Assembly (NCBI RefSeq): GCF_005222675.1
Contig: NZ_STGE01000012.1
Coordinates: 62,001 to 126,000 of the forward strand
Length of the DNA stretch: 64,000 bases
Direction of reading: 5' to 3'
From: Mycolicibacterium sp. CR10
GTDB taxonomy: Bacteria; Actinomycetota; Actinomycetes; Mycobacteriales; Mycobacteriaceae
How positions within the stretch are numbered: the first letter of the stretch is position 1; each line of letters opens with the position of its first letter. The notes beneath the pieces were generated by a model that saw nothing but the letters and a program-made list of their open reading frames with translations, made no database searches and was not told the origin of the DNA. Below, piece after piece: positions 9,132 to 20,305 of this stretch. The position numbers and the translations under genes were made by a program.

Positions 9132-9187
9132 CGAGACTGCGGGCAGATCGCGATATCGTCGAAATTCGCGATCTCTCCGCAGTCTCG
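9132..9187. repeat. Solo 56-bp palindromic element, family D
   Basis: Imperfect palindrome between the convergent AKR and desA3 genes. The 22-base arms (9132-9153 and 9166-9187) begin CGAGACTGCGG and end ATCGCGA; they differ at two positions and enclose the 12-base centre TATCGTCGAAAT. The total length of 56 bp equals that of the two palindromes flanking the DUF559 gene at 22 kb, though the sequence differs. It may double as a terminator. Confidence 0.85.
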
Positions 9188-9238
9188 CGGCTGCGGGGCG
9201 CGGTCTCGAGGCTGCAGCGCGGGAGCATGGGATGCGGC

Positions 9239-9277
9239 TGCGTTGAGGGCGGGAGAGCGGCCCCCGCCCTCAACGCA
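9239..9277. terminator. GC-rich hairpin downstream of desA3, shortened B-like palindrome
   Basis: A 15-bp perfect stem, outer sequence TGCGTTGAGGGCGGG, closes a 9-base loop (9254-9262) and is followed by TTT on the plus strand. It sits one base after the desA3 stop and about 130 bases after the AKR stop, so it can end both transcripts. Its ends (GTTGAG...CTCAAC) and GGGCGG core look like a shortened version of the 61-bp family B palindromes. Confidence 0.75.
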
Positions 9278-9278
9278 T

Positions 9279-10535
9279 TTAAGCCGCCAGATCCTGGCGC
9301 TTGATGTTCTTGGCTTCGACCTTGGCGCGGCGGCGCGCACGCACCGCGGCGATGGCCGACTTCAGCCCACGGCGTTCGCTCGGATCCAGCTCGTCGAACA
9401 TCCGCTCGCTGCGGGTCTCCGGTGCGTCGTCGCGGGTGTCGGTCAGAAAGCGGTCCGGCAGAGACAGTTTGGCGATCGTCCGCCACGACTTGCCGTACTG
9501 CACAGCGAAGTTGCCTGTGGTGTAGGGCAGGTCGTACTTGTCGCAGAGTTCGCGCACCCGGAACGAGATCTCGTGATACCGGTTGCTAGGCAGGTCCGGA
9601 AACAGGTGATGCTCGATCTGGAAGCACAGGTTGCCGCTCATGAAGCGCAGCACAGGGCCGTTCTCGAAATTTGCGCTGCCGAGCATCTGCCGCAGGTACC
9701 ACCGGCCACGTGACTCACCGACCATGTCGGTCTTGGTGAATTTCTCTGCGCCGTCGGGGAAGTGGCCGCAGAAGATCACGGCGTTGGCCCACACGTTGCG
9801 GATGACGTTGGCCACCGCGTTGGCCTTGAGCGTGGACGTGAATGTCGCGCCCGGTGACAGCGAGGTCAGCGCCGGGTAGACGACATAATCCTTGGCCAGC
9901 TGGTGGCCCGCCTTGACGCCGAACTCCTTGACCCGTGCGAGTGTGGCCGCCCGATCGTCGCGCCCCTTGGAGATCTTGCCGAGTTCCAAGTGCTGCAAGC
10001 CGACGCCCCACTCGAAGCCGATCGCGAGCAGCGTGTTGAAGAGCACGTTGCCGACGAGGTTGAACGGCTTCCAGCGCTGGTCGCGCGTCACGCGGATGAC
10101 GCCGTAGCCGACGTCGTCGTCCATACCCAAGATGTTGGTGTACTTGTGGTGCATGAAGTTGTGGGTGAAGCGCCAGTGCTTGGACGCCCCACTCATGTCC
10201 CATTCCCATGTGGACGAATGAATTTCGGGGTCGTTCATCCAGTCCCACTGGCCGTGCATGACGTTGTGGCCGATCTCCATGTTCTCGATGATCTTGGCCA
10301 CGCCCAGTGTCGCGGTGCCGGCCCACCAGTACGACCGCTTGGAGCTGCCCGCCAGCATGAGCCGGCCGGCCACCTCCAAGGCGCGCTGGAAGCCGATGGT
10401 GCGGCGGATGTAGCGCGCGTCGCGCGCGCCTCGGGAGTCCTCGATGTCTTGGCGGATCGCATCCAGCTCAAGCGCCAGGTTCTCAATGTCTGCATCGGTG
10501 AGATGCGTGAATTCCGGTACGTCGGTGATCGCCAT
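9279..10535 (-). CDS. desA3: Stearoyl/acyl-CoA delta-9 desaturase DesA3
   Basis: Membrane fatty acyl-CoA desaturase making oleoyl chains, homologue of Rv3229c, 418 residues. The three histidine boxes of the di-iron centre are present: H90-NVM-H94, H125-NFM-H129-H130, and QIEHHLF near residue 312. Electrons come from the oxidoreductase encoded just upstream on the same strand, as in the M. tuberculosis DesA3-Rv3230c pair. A perfect 24-bp palindrome lies 31 bases before the ATG, so transcription is probably repressible. The C-terminal 60 residues are charged and basic. Confidence 0.95.
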   Translation of the reverse strand: MAITDVPEFTHLTDADIENLALELDAIRQDIEDSRGARDARYIRRTIGFQRALEVAGRLMLAGSSKRSYWWAGTATLGVAKIIENMEIGHNVMHGQWDWMNDPEIHSSTWEWDMSGASKHWRFTHNFMHHKYTNILGMDDDVGYGVIRVTRDQRWKPFNLVGNVLFNTLLAIGFEWGVGLQHLELGKISKGRDDRAATLARVKEFGVKAGHQLAKDYVVYPALTSLSPGATFTSTLKANAVANVIRNVWANAVIFCGHFPDGAEKFTKTDMVGESRGRWYLRQMLGSANFENGPVLRFMSGNLCFQIEHHLFPDLPSNRYHEISFRVRELCDKYDLPYTTGNFAVQYGKSWRTIAKLSLPDRFLTDTRDDAPETRSERMFDELDPSERRGLKSAIAAVRARRRAKVEAKNIKRQDLAA

Positions 10536-10566
10536 TGTCGGCCTCCTCTCGTGTACCTACGCTACC

Positions 10567-10590
10567 GTAACCTACGTCGACGTAGGTTAC
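10567..10590. promoter_or_regulatory. 24-bp perfect palindrome, putative operator of desA3
   Basis: GTAACCTACG and its exact inverse CGTAGGTTAC are joined through TCGA, so the whole 24 bp is self-complementary. It lies between the desA3 start and the stop of the upstream reductase gene. The flanking TACCGTAACCTACG is shared, with one difference, by the operator at 11799-11827. This looks like a TetR-type repressor site; the regulator is not identified in the window. Confidence 0.75.
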
Positions 10591-10603
10591 TACCTAGTAA
10601 ACG

Positions 10604-11746
10604 TCAGGCGTCCAGCTCACAGTCGCCCGACGCTGCGGAAATGCAGGTCTGGACCCGGCTGCCGGGCTCGTGCTCGACGCCTGTGCGCAGATCGCGCACA
10701 TGGCCTTTCAACAGGCCCACAACGCAGGACTGGCAGATGCCCATCCGGCAGCCGAACGGCATCTGCACGCCTGCGGCTTCGCCCGCATCCATCAGTGACG
10801 TCGCCGCGTCGGCGGTGACGGTCTTGCCGGACCGGGCGAACTCGATTGTTCCTCCACTGCCGTGTACCCGGGCGCGGGACACTGCGAACCTCTCCAGGTG
10901 GAGTCGATCGGAAATCCCGGCGGCCGCCCACGTCCGCTGCGCGGCCTCGAGCATCGGCTCGGGTCCGCAGGCCCAGGTCTGACGTTCCCGCCAGTCGGGT
11001 ATCAGCTCGTCGAGGCGGGCCAGATCCACCCGGCCCTCGGTGCGGGTGGCACGCAGCTGCAGTCGATACCCCGGGTGCCGATCCGCCAGCTGGGACAGCT
11101 CCTCGGCGAACATCACGTCGGCCGCCGTCGGCGCCGAATGCACATGCGCGACATCGCCGACCTGCGCCCGCCGGGACAGTGTCCGCAGCATCGACATCAC
11201 CGGGGTGATGCCGGAGCCGGCCGTCAGGAACAGCACCGACGCCGGCGCGGGGTCGGGCATCACGAAATTCCCTTGCGGCGCAGCAAGTCTCACGATCGTC
11301 CCGGGCTCGACCCCGCCGACCAGGTGCGTCGACAGGAATCCCTCGGGCATGGCCTTGACGGTGATCGTGATGGTGCGCGAACCCTTACTCGTGACGGGAC
11401 TGCTCGTCAGCGAATACGACCGCCACCGCCAGCGTCCGTCGACGAGCAGTCCGATGCCGACGTACTGACCCGCCTGGTAGTCGAATGAGAACCCCCAGCC
11501 GGGCTTGATGACCAGGGTGGCCGAGTCGACGGTCTCCCGGCGCACCTCGAGCACCTTGCCCCGCAGCTCACGCGCCGACCACAGCGGGTTGGCCAGCTTG
11601 AGGTAGTCGTCGGGCAGCAGCGGTGTGGTGATGCGGCCCGCGATGGTCCGCAGTGCGTGCCACCCCGGGTTGTCCTTGGCGCCGGCGATGGTGGGCCGGA
11701 CGGTGTCGGCGACCTTGGCCGTGGTCTTGATCGTGTTCTTGGCCAT
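10604..11746 (-). CDS. FAD/2Fe-2S oxidoreductase partner of DesA3 (Rv3230c-like)
   Basis: Transfers electrons from NADPH through FAD and a plant-type ferredoxin domain to the DesA3 desaturase. The 380-residue protein has the FAD-binding RSYSLTSS, the NAD(P) segment [13 protein letters not shown], and a C-terminal 2Fe-2S domain with CRMGICQSC and a later Cys in QTC. The ATG at 11746 ([16 protein letters not shown]) gives the family length; the open frame upstream runs through an operator-like palindrome and is not coding. A second operator with the same half-site as desA3 lies about 50 bases upstream. Confidence 0.94.
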   Translation of the reverse strand: MAKNTIKTTAKVADTVRPTIAGAKDNPGWHALRTIAGRITTPLLPDDYLKLANPLWSARELRGKVLEVRRETVDSATLVIKPGWGFSFDYQAGQYVGIGLLVDGRWRWRSYSLTSSPVTSKGSRTITITVKAMPEGFLSTHLVGGVEPGTIVRLAAPQGNFVMPDPAPASVLFLTAGSGITPVMSMLRTLSRRAQVGDVAHVHSAPTAADVMFAEELSQLADRHPGYRLQLRATRTEGRVDLARLDELIPDWRERQTWACGPEPMLEAAQRTWAAAGISDRLHLERFAVSRARVHGSGGTIEFARSGKTVTADAATSLMDAGEAAGVQMPFGCRMGICQSCVVGLLKGHVRDLRTGVEHEPGSRVQTCISAASGDCELDA

Positions 11747-11798
11747 GACGGCTCCTGCCGGATTTGAGGACTCTGGCTCGCGGCCCTCAGGCGCTAAC

Positions 11799-11827
11799 CT
11801 ACGATACCGTAAGTTACGGTACCGTAG
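11799..11827. promoter_or_regulatory. 29-bp palindrome, putative operator of the desaturase reductase gene
   Basis: The core TACCGTAAgTTACGGTA (11805-11821) is a perfect inverted repeat; with CTACG outer arms it extends to 29 bp with one mismatch. On the minus strand it contains TACCGTAACTTACG, differing by one base from the sequence at the desA3 operator. One repressor probably controls both genes. Confidence 0.7.
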
Positions 11828-11835
11828 CCAGCCCA

Positions 11836-12348
11836 TCACAGCAGTTCCAGCAGAAAAGGCAGCTCCTGTGGCGCGTACCACGCCAGGTCGTGGTCCTGGG
11901 CATCCCCGACCGTGAGTTCGGCGTCCTCATCGCCCAGATCGGCGGCGTCTACGACCTCGACCGCGGCCAGCACGGCGGGCTCGGCGGCCGCGTTGTCGAC
12001 GTACGCGGCGATCACCGACTCGAGCGGGATCACTCCCGCCAGCCGGACCACGGCATCGTCGAGATCGGGCCGCAAGGAGATGCCAGCGATGTCGTCGTCC
12101 ACCTCGGCCTCCAGCACGGCCCGACGCGGCGCCAGGCCCTCCGCCGCGGAGTCGTCGGCGAGCAGTCGCAGCGACCCTAGAGCCGCCTCCCGCAGCGCGA
12201 CGTCGGCGAGTTCGTCCTCGTCGCCCTCGGCGTAGGCCTCACGCAGCGTCGGCGTCACCGCGAACGCGGTGCCGCTGACAGGGCGCAGAGATCCGTCGGC
12301 GACCAGCTTCTGCAGCATGGCCAGGGTTGCGGGAACGTAGACGCGCAC
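11836..12348 (-). CDS. Conserved actinobacterial protein (Rv3231c-like, DUF6912)
   Basis: Function unknown. The 170-residue protein starts [19 protein letters not shown], is rich in Ala, Glu and Asp, and has no signal peptide, membrane helix or recognisable catalytic motif. It begins nine bases after the ppk2 stop and so is in an operon with it, an arrangement kept in M. tuberculosis. The end overlaps the region carrying the reductase operator only by proximity (the stop is 9 bases past the palindrome). Confidence 0.8.
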   Translation of the reverse strand: MRVYVPATLAMLQKLVADGSLRPVSGTAFAVTPTLREAYAEGDEDELADVALREAALGSLRLLADDSAAEGLAPRRAVLEAEVDDDIAGISLRPDLDDAVVRLAGVIPLESVIAAYVDNAAAEPAVLAAVEVVDAADLGDEDAELTVGDAQDHDLAWYAPQELPFLLELL

Positions 12349-12357
12349 CAGAGAAGG

Positions 12358-13206
12358 TTAGTCGCCTGTTGGCACTTCCTCCTTGTCGCCGATCAACGTC
12401 GTCACGTGATCATCGACATAGGTTGACAGCTCCCGCGGGGGCCGGTGGTAGTCGACGCTGACGACCCGCTTGGGCAGCTTCACCTTCGGAAGCTCGACCT
12501 CTTCGTAGTCGATGGTGGACAGCAGGTGCGCCATCATGTTGAGCCGCGCGTGCTTCTTGATATCGGACTCGACGATGTACCACGGGCTCGTCGGGGTGTC
12601 GGTGTGCACCATCATCTGGTCCTTGGCCCGCGAGTAGTCCTCCCAGCGGTATACCGATTCGAGATCCATCGGACTCAGTTTCCACTGCCGCACCGGGTCT
12701 TTGAGCCGGGAACGGAACCGCCGCAGCTGTTCGTCGTCGGACACCGAGAACCAGTACTTACGCAGCAGCACACCGTCTTCGATCAGCATCTGCTCGAAAA
12801 TCGGTGTCTGACGCAGAAACAACGTGTGCTCGGCCGGGGTGCAGAATCCCATCACCTGCTCCACGCCGGCACGGTTGTACCAGGACCGGTCGAACAACAC
12901 GATCTCGCCCTTGGCAGGCAGGTGGGCGATGTAGCGCTGGTAATACCACTGGCCCTGCTCGCGGTTCGACGGCGCAGGGAGCGCGGCGATCCGGGCGATA
13001 CGCGGGCTGAGGTACTCGGTGATCCGCTTGATCGTCCCGCCCTTGCCTGCGGCGTCGCGACCTTCGAAAATGATCACGACGCGGGCACCGGTCTCGCGGA
13101 CCCACTCCTGCAGCTTCACCAATTCCGTTTGCAGACGGAACAGTTCGGCCTCGTAGATGTCAGCATCGATCTTGTCGGTCTTGGTCTTGCCAGCCTTCTT
13201 GCCCAC
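12358..13206 (-). CDS. ppk2: Polyphosphate kinase 2
   Basis: Uses inorganic polyphosphate to phosphorylate nucleoside diphosphates, mainly GDP to GTP in the Rv3232c homologue. The 282-residue protein has the Walker A loop IFEGRDAAGKGGTIKR near residue 50, the Walker B-like LFDRSWYNRAGVE, the lid region FRSRLKDPVRQWKLS, and SPWYIVESD. The ATG at 13206 follows the family start MGKKAGKTKTDK. Together with the downstream DUF6912 gene it forms a two-gene operon. Role: GTP supply and polyphosphate turnover under stress. Confidence 0.95.
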   Translation of the reverse strand: MGKKAGKTKTDKIDADIYEAELFRLQTELVKLQEWVRETGARVVIIFEGRDAAGKGGTIKRITEYLSPRIARIAALPAPSNREQGQWYYQRYIAHLPAKGEIVLFDRSWYNRAGVEQVMGFCTPAEHTLFLRQTPIFEQMLIEDGVLLRKYWFSVSDDEQLRRFRSRLKDPVRQWKLSPMDLESVYRWEDYSRAKDQMMVHTDTPTSPWYIVESDIKKHARLNMMAHLLSTIDYEEVELPKVKLPKRVVSVDYHRPPRELSTYVDDHVTTLIGDKEEVPTGD

Positions 13207-13248
13207 CGGCGAATCCTAGTCGTCGGCGACCGGTCCCACCGGGTGAAC

Positions 13249-15015
13249 TCAGCGCCGCTTCGCCGACTCCGAGCGCTCGTCGCAGTTCGGGTCCTTCTCG
13301 ATCGAGATGATGAAGTCGTCGCCGTGCTGGGTGACGCCGGAGATCACCGCGCTGTTGACCACCTCGGCGGCGTACTCGCGGCGCACCACCTTCGGGTCGC
13401 GCCGCAGATCCTTCATCAGCGACACTGCCATCGCGACCATCACCAACAGGAACGGCAGGGCGGCGATGATCGTGATGGTCTGCAACCCGGTCAACGCGTC
13501 GGCGCCGCCGACCAGCAGCATGACCGCGGCCACGGCGCCGGTGGCCACCCCCCAGAAGATCACGGTGCCCCTGCTGGGTTCGATGGTGCCGCGCTGGGAC
13601 AGCGACCCCATGACGATCGAGGCGGCGTCGGCGCCCGAGACGAAGAAGATCGCCACCAGGATCATCACGACGACGCTGGCGATGGTCGCGATCGGGTACT
13701 GGTCGAGCAGCGTGAACAGCTGCTCCTCCACCCCGCCTTCGCCGACCAGATCGGTACCGCCCTGCTGGACGTTGATCGCCGCCCCACCGAACACCGCGAA
13801 CCACACCAACGACACCACGCTGGGCACCAGCAGAACCCCGGCGACGAACTGCCGGATGGTGCGGCCACGGGAGATCCGCGCGATGAACATGCCGACGAAC
13901 GGTGTCCACGACACCCACCAGGCCCAGTAGAAGATCGTCCAGGACTGCAGCCAGGTGTTGACGTCGGCGCCTTCGGCCCCGGTCCGCGCCGACATCATGT
14001 TGATGTCGGCGAAGTAGCTGCCCAGAGCGGTGGGCAGCAGGTTGAGGATGAAGATCGTCGGGCCGACGACGAACACGAACGTCGCCAGCGTCAACGCCAG
14101 CACCATGTTGATGTTGGACAGCCATTGGATTCCGCGGGCGATGCCCGAGACCGCCGACAGCACGAAGGCCACCGTCAGGACGGCGATGATGACGACCAGG
14201 ATCGCGTTGCCCGTCTCGCTGAGCCCGCCGACGATGTGCAGGCCGCTGCGGATCTGCAGTGCGCCCAGCCCCAACGAAGCGGCCGAGCCGAACAGAGTGG
14301 CGAAGATCGCCAGCATGTCGATGACCTTGCCCCAGGGGCCGTTCGCCCGGCGGGCACCCAGCAGTGGCTCGAACGCGGCGCTGATCAGCTGCACTCGTCC
14401 CTTGCGGTACACGCCGTAGGCGATGGACAGGCCGACAACGCAGTAGATGGCCCACGGGTGAAGCGTCCAGTGGAACAGCGTGGTGGCCATCGCGGTCTGC
14501 ACGGCGTCGGGGTTGCCCTCGGGTCCTGTGCCCGGGGGCGGTGTCGCGAAGTGCGACAAGGGCTCTGCGACGCCGAAGAACATCAGCCCGATGCCCATGC
14601 CTGCGCTGAACATCATCGCGACCCAGGACACGCCGTTGAATTCCGGCTTCTCGTCGTCGCGCCCGAGCGGGATGGTGCCGTAGCGGCCCAGCGCCAGGTA
14701 CAGCACGAACACCACGAACCCGGTGCTCGTCAGCACGAACAGCCATCCGGTCTTGTCCATCACCCACGTCAGCGCACTGCTCGAGGCGGTGGCCAGGGTG
14801 TCAGTGCTGACGAATCCCCACACCAGGAACCCGACGGCGATGACCGCCGTGACGCCGAACACCACCCAGTCGATGCTGCGCGGCCTCGTGATCGTCTCGT
14901 CTTCGACCGGGATGTCCAGCACCGGATGGGTCGACGACCCCGCAGCGCTCTCGACTTCTCCGGTCGCGGGGACCGCGGTTACCTCGTGCTCAGATATGTC
15001 AGCCATCCCAGCCAT
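13249..15015 (-). CDS. BCCT-family betaine/choline/carnitine transporter
   Basis: Sodium- or proton-coupled uptake of quaternary ammonium compounds for osmoprotection; 588 residues, 12 predicted membrane spans. Family signatures: FSAGMGIGLMFFGVAEP, WTLHPWAIYCVVG, and WAWWVSWTPFVGMFIARI with the conserved tryptophans. An N-terminal tail of about 50 acidic residues and a C-terminal cytoplasmic domain of about 80 residues flank the core; the latter could sense osmotic state as in BetP. Either the ATG at 15015 or the ATG at 15006 may start it. It is an addition relative to the M. tuberculosis order at this place. Confidence 0.92.
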   Translation of the reverse strand: MAGMADISEHEVTAVPATGEVESAAGSSTHPVLDIPVEDETITRPRSIDWVVFGVTAVIAVGFLVWGFVSTDTLATASSSALTWVMDKTGWLFVLTSTGFVVFVLYLALGRYGTIPLGRDDEKPEFNGVSWVAMMFSAGMGIGLMFFGVAEPLSHFATPPPGTGPEGNPDAVQTAMATTLFHWTLHPWAIYCVVGLSIAYGVYRKGRVQLISAAFEPLLGARRANGPWGKVIDMLAIFATLFGSAASLGLGALQIRSGLHIVGGLSETGNAILVVIIAVLTVAFVLSAVSGIARGIQWLSNINMVLALTLATFVFVVGPTIFILNLLPTALGSYFADINMMSARTGAEGADVNTWLQSWTIFYWAWWVSWTPFVGMFIARISRGRTIRQFVAGVLLVPSVVSLVWFAVFGGAAINVQQGGTDLVGEGGVEEQLFTLLDQYPIATIASVVVMILVAIFFVSGADAASIVMGSLSQRGTIEPSRGTVIFWGVATGAVAAVMLLVGGADALTGLQTITIIAALPFLLVMVAMAVSLMKDLRRDPKVVRREYAAEVVNSAVISGVTQHGDDFIISIEKDPNCDERSESAKRR

Positions 15016-15065
15016 TCGACCCCGAGGGCCGTTCTCAGGTCAATTCCAGCCACGCTACGAACGCG

Positions 15066-16475
15066 TTACTGTGCGGCTTCCAACAGTTCATCCAGCGATT
15101 CGCGCAGCAGGCTGGGCAGCATGTCCACGTCGCTCATCGCGTCACGGTCGGCGTTGATCCCGAAGTAGAGCATGCCGTTGTAGGAGGTGACGCCGATGGC
15201 GAGCACCTGGTTGTGCAGCAGCGGGGGCACGGCATAGGTCTCCAGCAGCTTGGTGCCCGCGATGTACATCTGCTTCTGCGCGCCGGGCACATTGGTGATC
15301 AGCAGGTTGAACTGCCGGGCCGAAAAGCTGGTCGCGACACGGATTCCCATGGCGTGCAGCGTCGGCGGACCGAAGCCCGACAGCGTGACGATGGTCCTGG
15401 CGTCGACGAGGCTGGTCGCGGTCGGATGTGACTCGGTGGTGTGCGCGATCTGCGAGAGCCGCACCACCGCGTTGGCTTCGCCGACAGGCAGATCGACCAG
15501 GAACGGCGCCACCTCGCTGATCGCCTGGCCGGGACCGCTGGAGTCGAGTTCGGCGTCGGGATACACCGACATCGGTGCCATCGCCCGCACGGTCGTCGTC
15601 GCCGTCACCGGTTCGCCGCGGGACAGCAGCCAGTTCCGCAGTGCGCCGGCGATCACCGCGAGGACGACGTCGTTGACGTCGCAGTCGTAGCGGGCGCGCA
15701 CGACGCGGAACTCCTCGAGGCTGCCCGAGGATACCGAGAACCGGCGGTTGCGCGACACGGTGGTGTTCAGTGGGCTGTTCGGCGCGGTGCCGCGGGCGAC
15801 GGTGCGGGCGACGTCGGCGGCGCGGCGTCCCAGGTCGACGAGCTGGCTGGTGTTGGTGACCGCCTCGGTCACCGCGGAGCGGACGGCGGCGGCCTGCGCG
15901 GTGGGCCTGGCGATCCATTCACCGAGGGCGCCCATCAGCAGCTGGCCGTCGCTGGGTTCGCGCGCCGGGATCCAGATGTCCTCCCCGAACTCCGGCGGTT
16001 TGGGCGTCCGGTCGGCGATCACGTGGCCGATCTCCAGTGCGGTCATGCCGTTGACCAGGGCCTGATGCGTCTTGGTGTAGATCGCGACTCGGTTCTTCGC
16101 CAAGCCCTCGACGAGGTACATCTCCCACAGCGGGCGGGACTTGTCCAGCGGGCGGGAGCCCAGCCGCGCGACGAGGTCGTGCAGTTGGGCATCGCTGCCC
16201 GGCGACGGGAGTGCCGAGCGCCGGATGTGGTAGGTGATGTCGAAGTCGCGGTCGTCGACCCAGACCGGTCTGGCCAGGCCGAACCTCACCTCGCGGACTT
16301 TCTGCCGGTACCGCGGAATCTGGGGCAGGCGCCGCTCGACGGTGGCGAGCAGGGTTTCGTAGCTGAGCCCGTTGCGCGGTTTGCGCAGGATCGACAGCGA
16401 CCCGACGTACATGGGGGTCGCCGAGTTCTCCAGCCGGAAGAAGGACGCGTCGGACGCCGACAATCTCGTCACCAT
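15066..16475 (-). CDS. Wax ester synthase/diacylglycerol acyltransferase-like protein
   Basis: Member of the mycobacterial Tgs family (position equivalent to Rv3233c/Rv3234c, tgs3). Such enzymes transfer acyl groups from CoA to diacylglycerol or fatty alcohols. The 469 residues are full length and intact. The start MVTRLSASDASFFRLENSATPMYVG and the C-terminal NLLITNVPGAQ block are typical. The catalytic motif is degenerate: instead of HHxxxDG the protein has H137-Q138-A-L-V-N142-G143, with the second His and the Asp replaced. It may be a weak enzyme, have another activity, or be a non-catalytic paralogue. Confidence 0.9.
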   Translation of the reverse strand: MVTRLSASDASFFRLENSATPMYVGSLSILRKPRNGLSYETLLATVERRLPQIPRYRQKVREVRFGLARPVWVDDRDFDITYHIRRSALPSPGSDAQLHDLVARLGSRPLDKSRPLWEMYLVEGLAKNRVAIYTKTHQALVNGMTALEIGHVIADRTPKPPEFGEDIWIPAREPSDGQLLMGALGEWIARPTAQAAAVRSAVTEAVTNTSQLVDLGRRAADVARTVARGTAPNSPLNTTVSRNRRFSVSSGSLEEFRVVRARYDCDVNDVVLAVIAGALRNWLLSRGEPVTATTTVRAMAPMSVYPDAELDSSGPGQAISEVAPFLVDLPVGEANAVVRLSQIAHTTESHPTATSLVDARTIVTLSGFGPPTLHAMGIRVATSFSARQFNLLITNVPGAQKQMYIAGTKLLETYAVPPLLHNQVLAIGVTSYNGMLYFGINADRDAMSDVDMLPSLLRESLDELLEAAQ

Positions 16476-16659
16476 TGCGGCGCCGCTCTCCCCTCGGTGT
16501 CACTGACAGACCCTGACACGCTATCGACAGATGCGGTGTACCCGCTCAACGGGTGCGCTGACGCCCCTGTCGCGTATGGGATCATTGAGCGATCTGCGAC
16601 TCTCCAGCAGATGCCGTGCCGAGTTTGTCTCACCGTGCCCGCTTCCCTGGAGAGCCATC

Positions 16660-17223
16660 ATGACCTCATCGACTACATCGGCTACATCGCCCTCATCGCC
16701 CTCGTCGACGACATCCCCGTTTCCGTCTGATCCGACGCCTGACCTCTGGACGACGTCGCCGATCATCGACTACGAGCCCGCACCGGAGCCGCTCAACCGA
16801 GCGTCGCCCTGTCCGATGCCCTCCGGTGAGGCATTGCACCGAGCATCGCCGCGCCCACTACGACCACGCCGGCCGCCGCTGCATCTGCGTGAACCGCCGC
16901 CGCCGAAGTCCGCGGTGGTCTTCGCCGAGACCGCACTGCGTCAGGTGATCGAGGTGATCGACCGGCGCAGGCCGGTCGCGCAGCTGCGGCCTCTGATGAC
17001 ACCCCTGCTTGTCGAGCGCGTCATCGCCCACGCCGGCGTCGCGCGCCGTGGCAGCGCGACCATGCTGCGGGTGCGGGTGCGCTCGGTGGACCCCGGAGGT
17101 GACGAGGTCTGTGCAGCCGAGGTGTTCGCGTCGTTCACCCGGGCCGGGCGCGTGCACGCCATCGCCGCCCGCATCGAGCAGTCCCGCGACCGGTGGCGCA
17201 TGGTCGCGCTGCAGATCGGCTGA
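16660..17223 (+). CDS. Rv3235-like conserved protein (DUF6459)
   Basis: Function unknown. The 187-residue protein has a Ser/Thr/Pro-rich disordered N-terminal half (about 1-85) and a compact C-terminal domain beginning AVVFAETALRQVIEVIDRRRPVAQL and ending DRWRMVALQIG, matching the family usually found next to secA1. TGGAGAG seven bases before the ATG at 16660 supports this start over the upstream open frame. It is divergent from the WS/DGAT gene and convergent with secA1, with palindrome B3 between. Confidence 0.8.
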   Translation: MTSSTTSATSPSSPSSTTSPFPSDPTPDLWTTSPIIDYEPAPEPLNRASPCPMPSGEALHRASPRPLRPRRPPLHLREPPPPKSAVVFAETALRQVIEVIDRRRPVAQLRPLMTPLLVERVIAHAGVARRGSATMLRVRVRSVDPGGDEVCAAEVFASFTRAGRVHAIAARIEQSRDRWRMVALQIG

Positions 17224-17228
17224 CCGAA

Positions 17229-17267
17229 TGCGTTCACACTGCGCCGAGGGTGCGTTCACACTGCGCC
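17229..17267. repeat. Direct duplication of the left end of palindrome B3
   Basis: TGCGTTCACACTGCGCC occurs at 17229-17245 and 17251-17267, a 22-base period. The second copy is the left end of the 61-bp palindrome. The pattern resembles the arm duplication beside palindrome A1. Confidence 0.85.
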
Positions 17268-17314
17268 CACGGCGGACCCCACTCGAACTTCTCCGCCCTC
17301 AGTGCAGTCTCAAC
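17254..17314. repeat. Solo 61-bp palindromic element, family B (B3)
   Basis: Degenerate stem GTTCACACTGC...GCAGTCTCAAC with a central region that, read on the minus strand, contains AGAAGTTCGAGTGGGG. Both length (61 bp) and centre match the better-preserved copies at 34598-34658 and 61375-61435. It lies between convergent Rv3235-like and secA1 genes and may act as a terminator. Confidence 0.75.
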
Positions 17315-17335
17315 GCCAGAAGTCAGGCCCGAAAG

Positions 17336-20164
<2,829 letters not shown>

Positions 20165-20305
20165 GCTGTTCTACCTTTTTCCTCGTTGCGGTGATGACCG
20201 TTCGTCACGCTTTAGACGGACACCATCGTAGGCGACCCACCGAAATCGCTGGTCGAGTGCGTCAGGCGCGCCGCAGTTCGCGCGCCGGGGATCGAGCGGT
20301 CCGGC

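Noticed and set aside
12445..15168. 907-codon open frame on the plus strand opposite ppk2 and the BCCT gene
   Set aside because: It is His/Arg/Gln/Asp-rich shadow of two well-identified genes on the other strand, a common GC-rich artefact.
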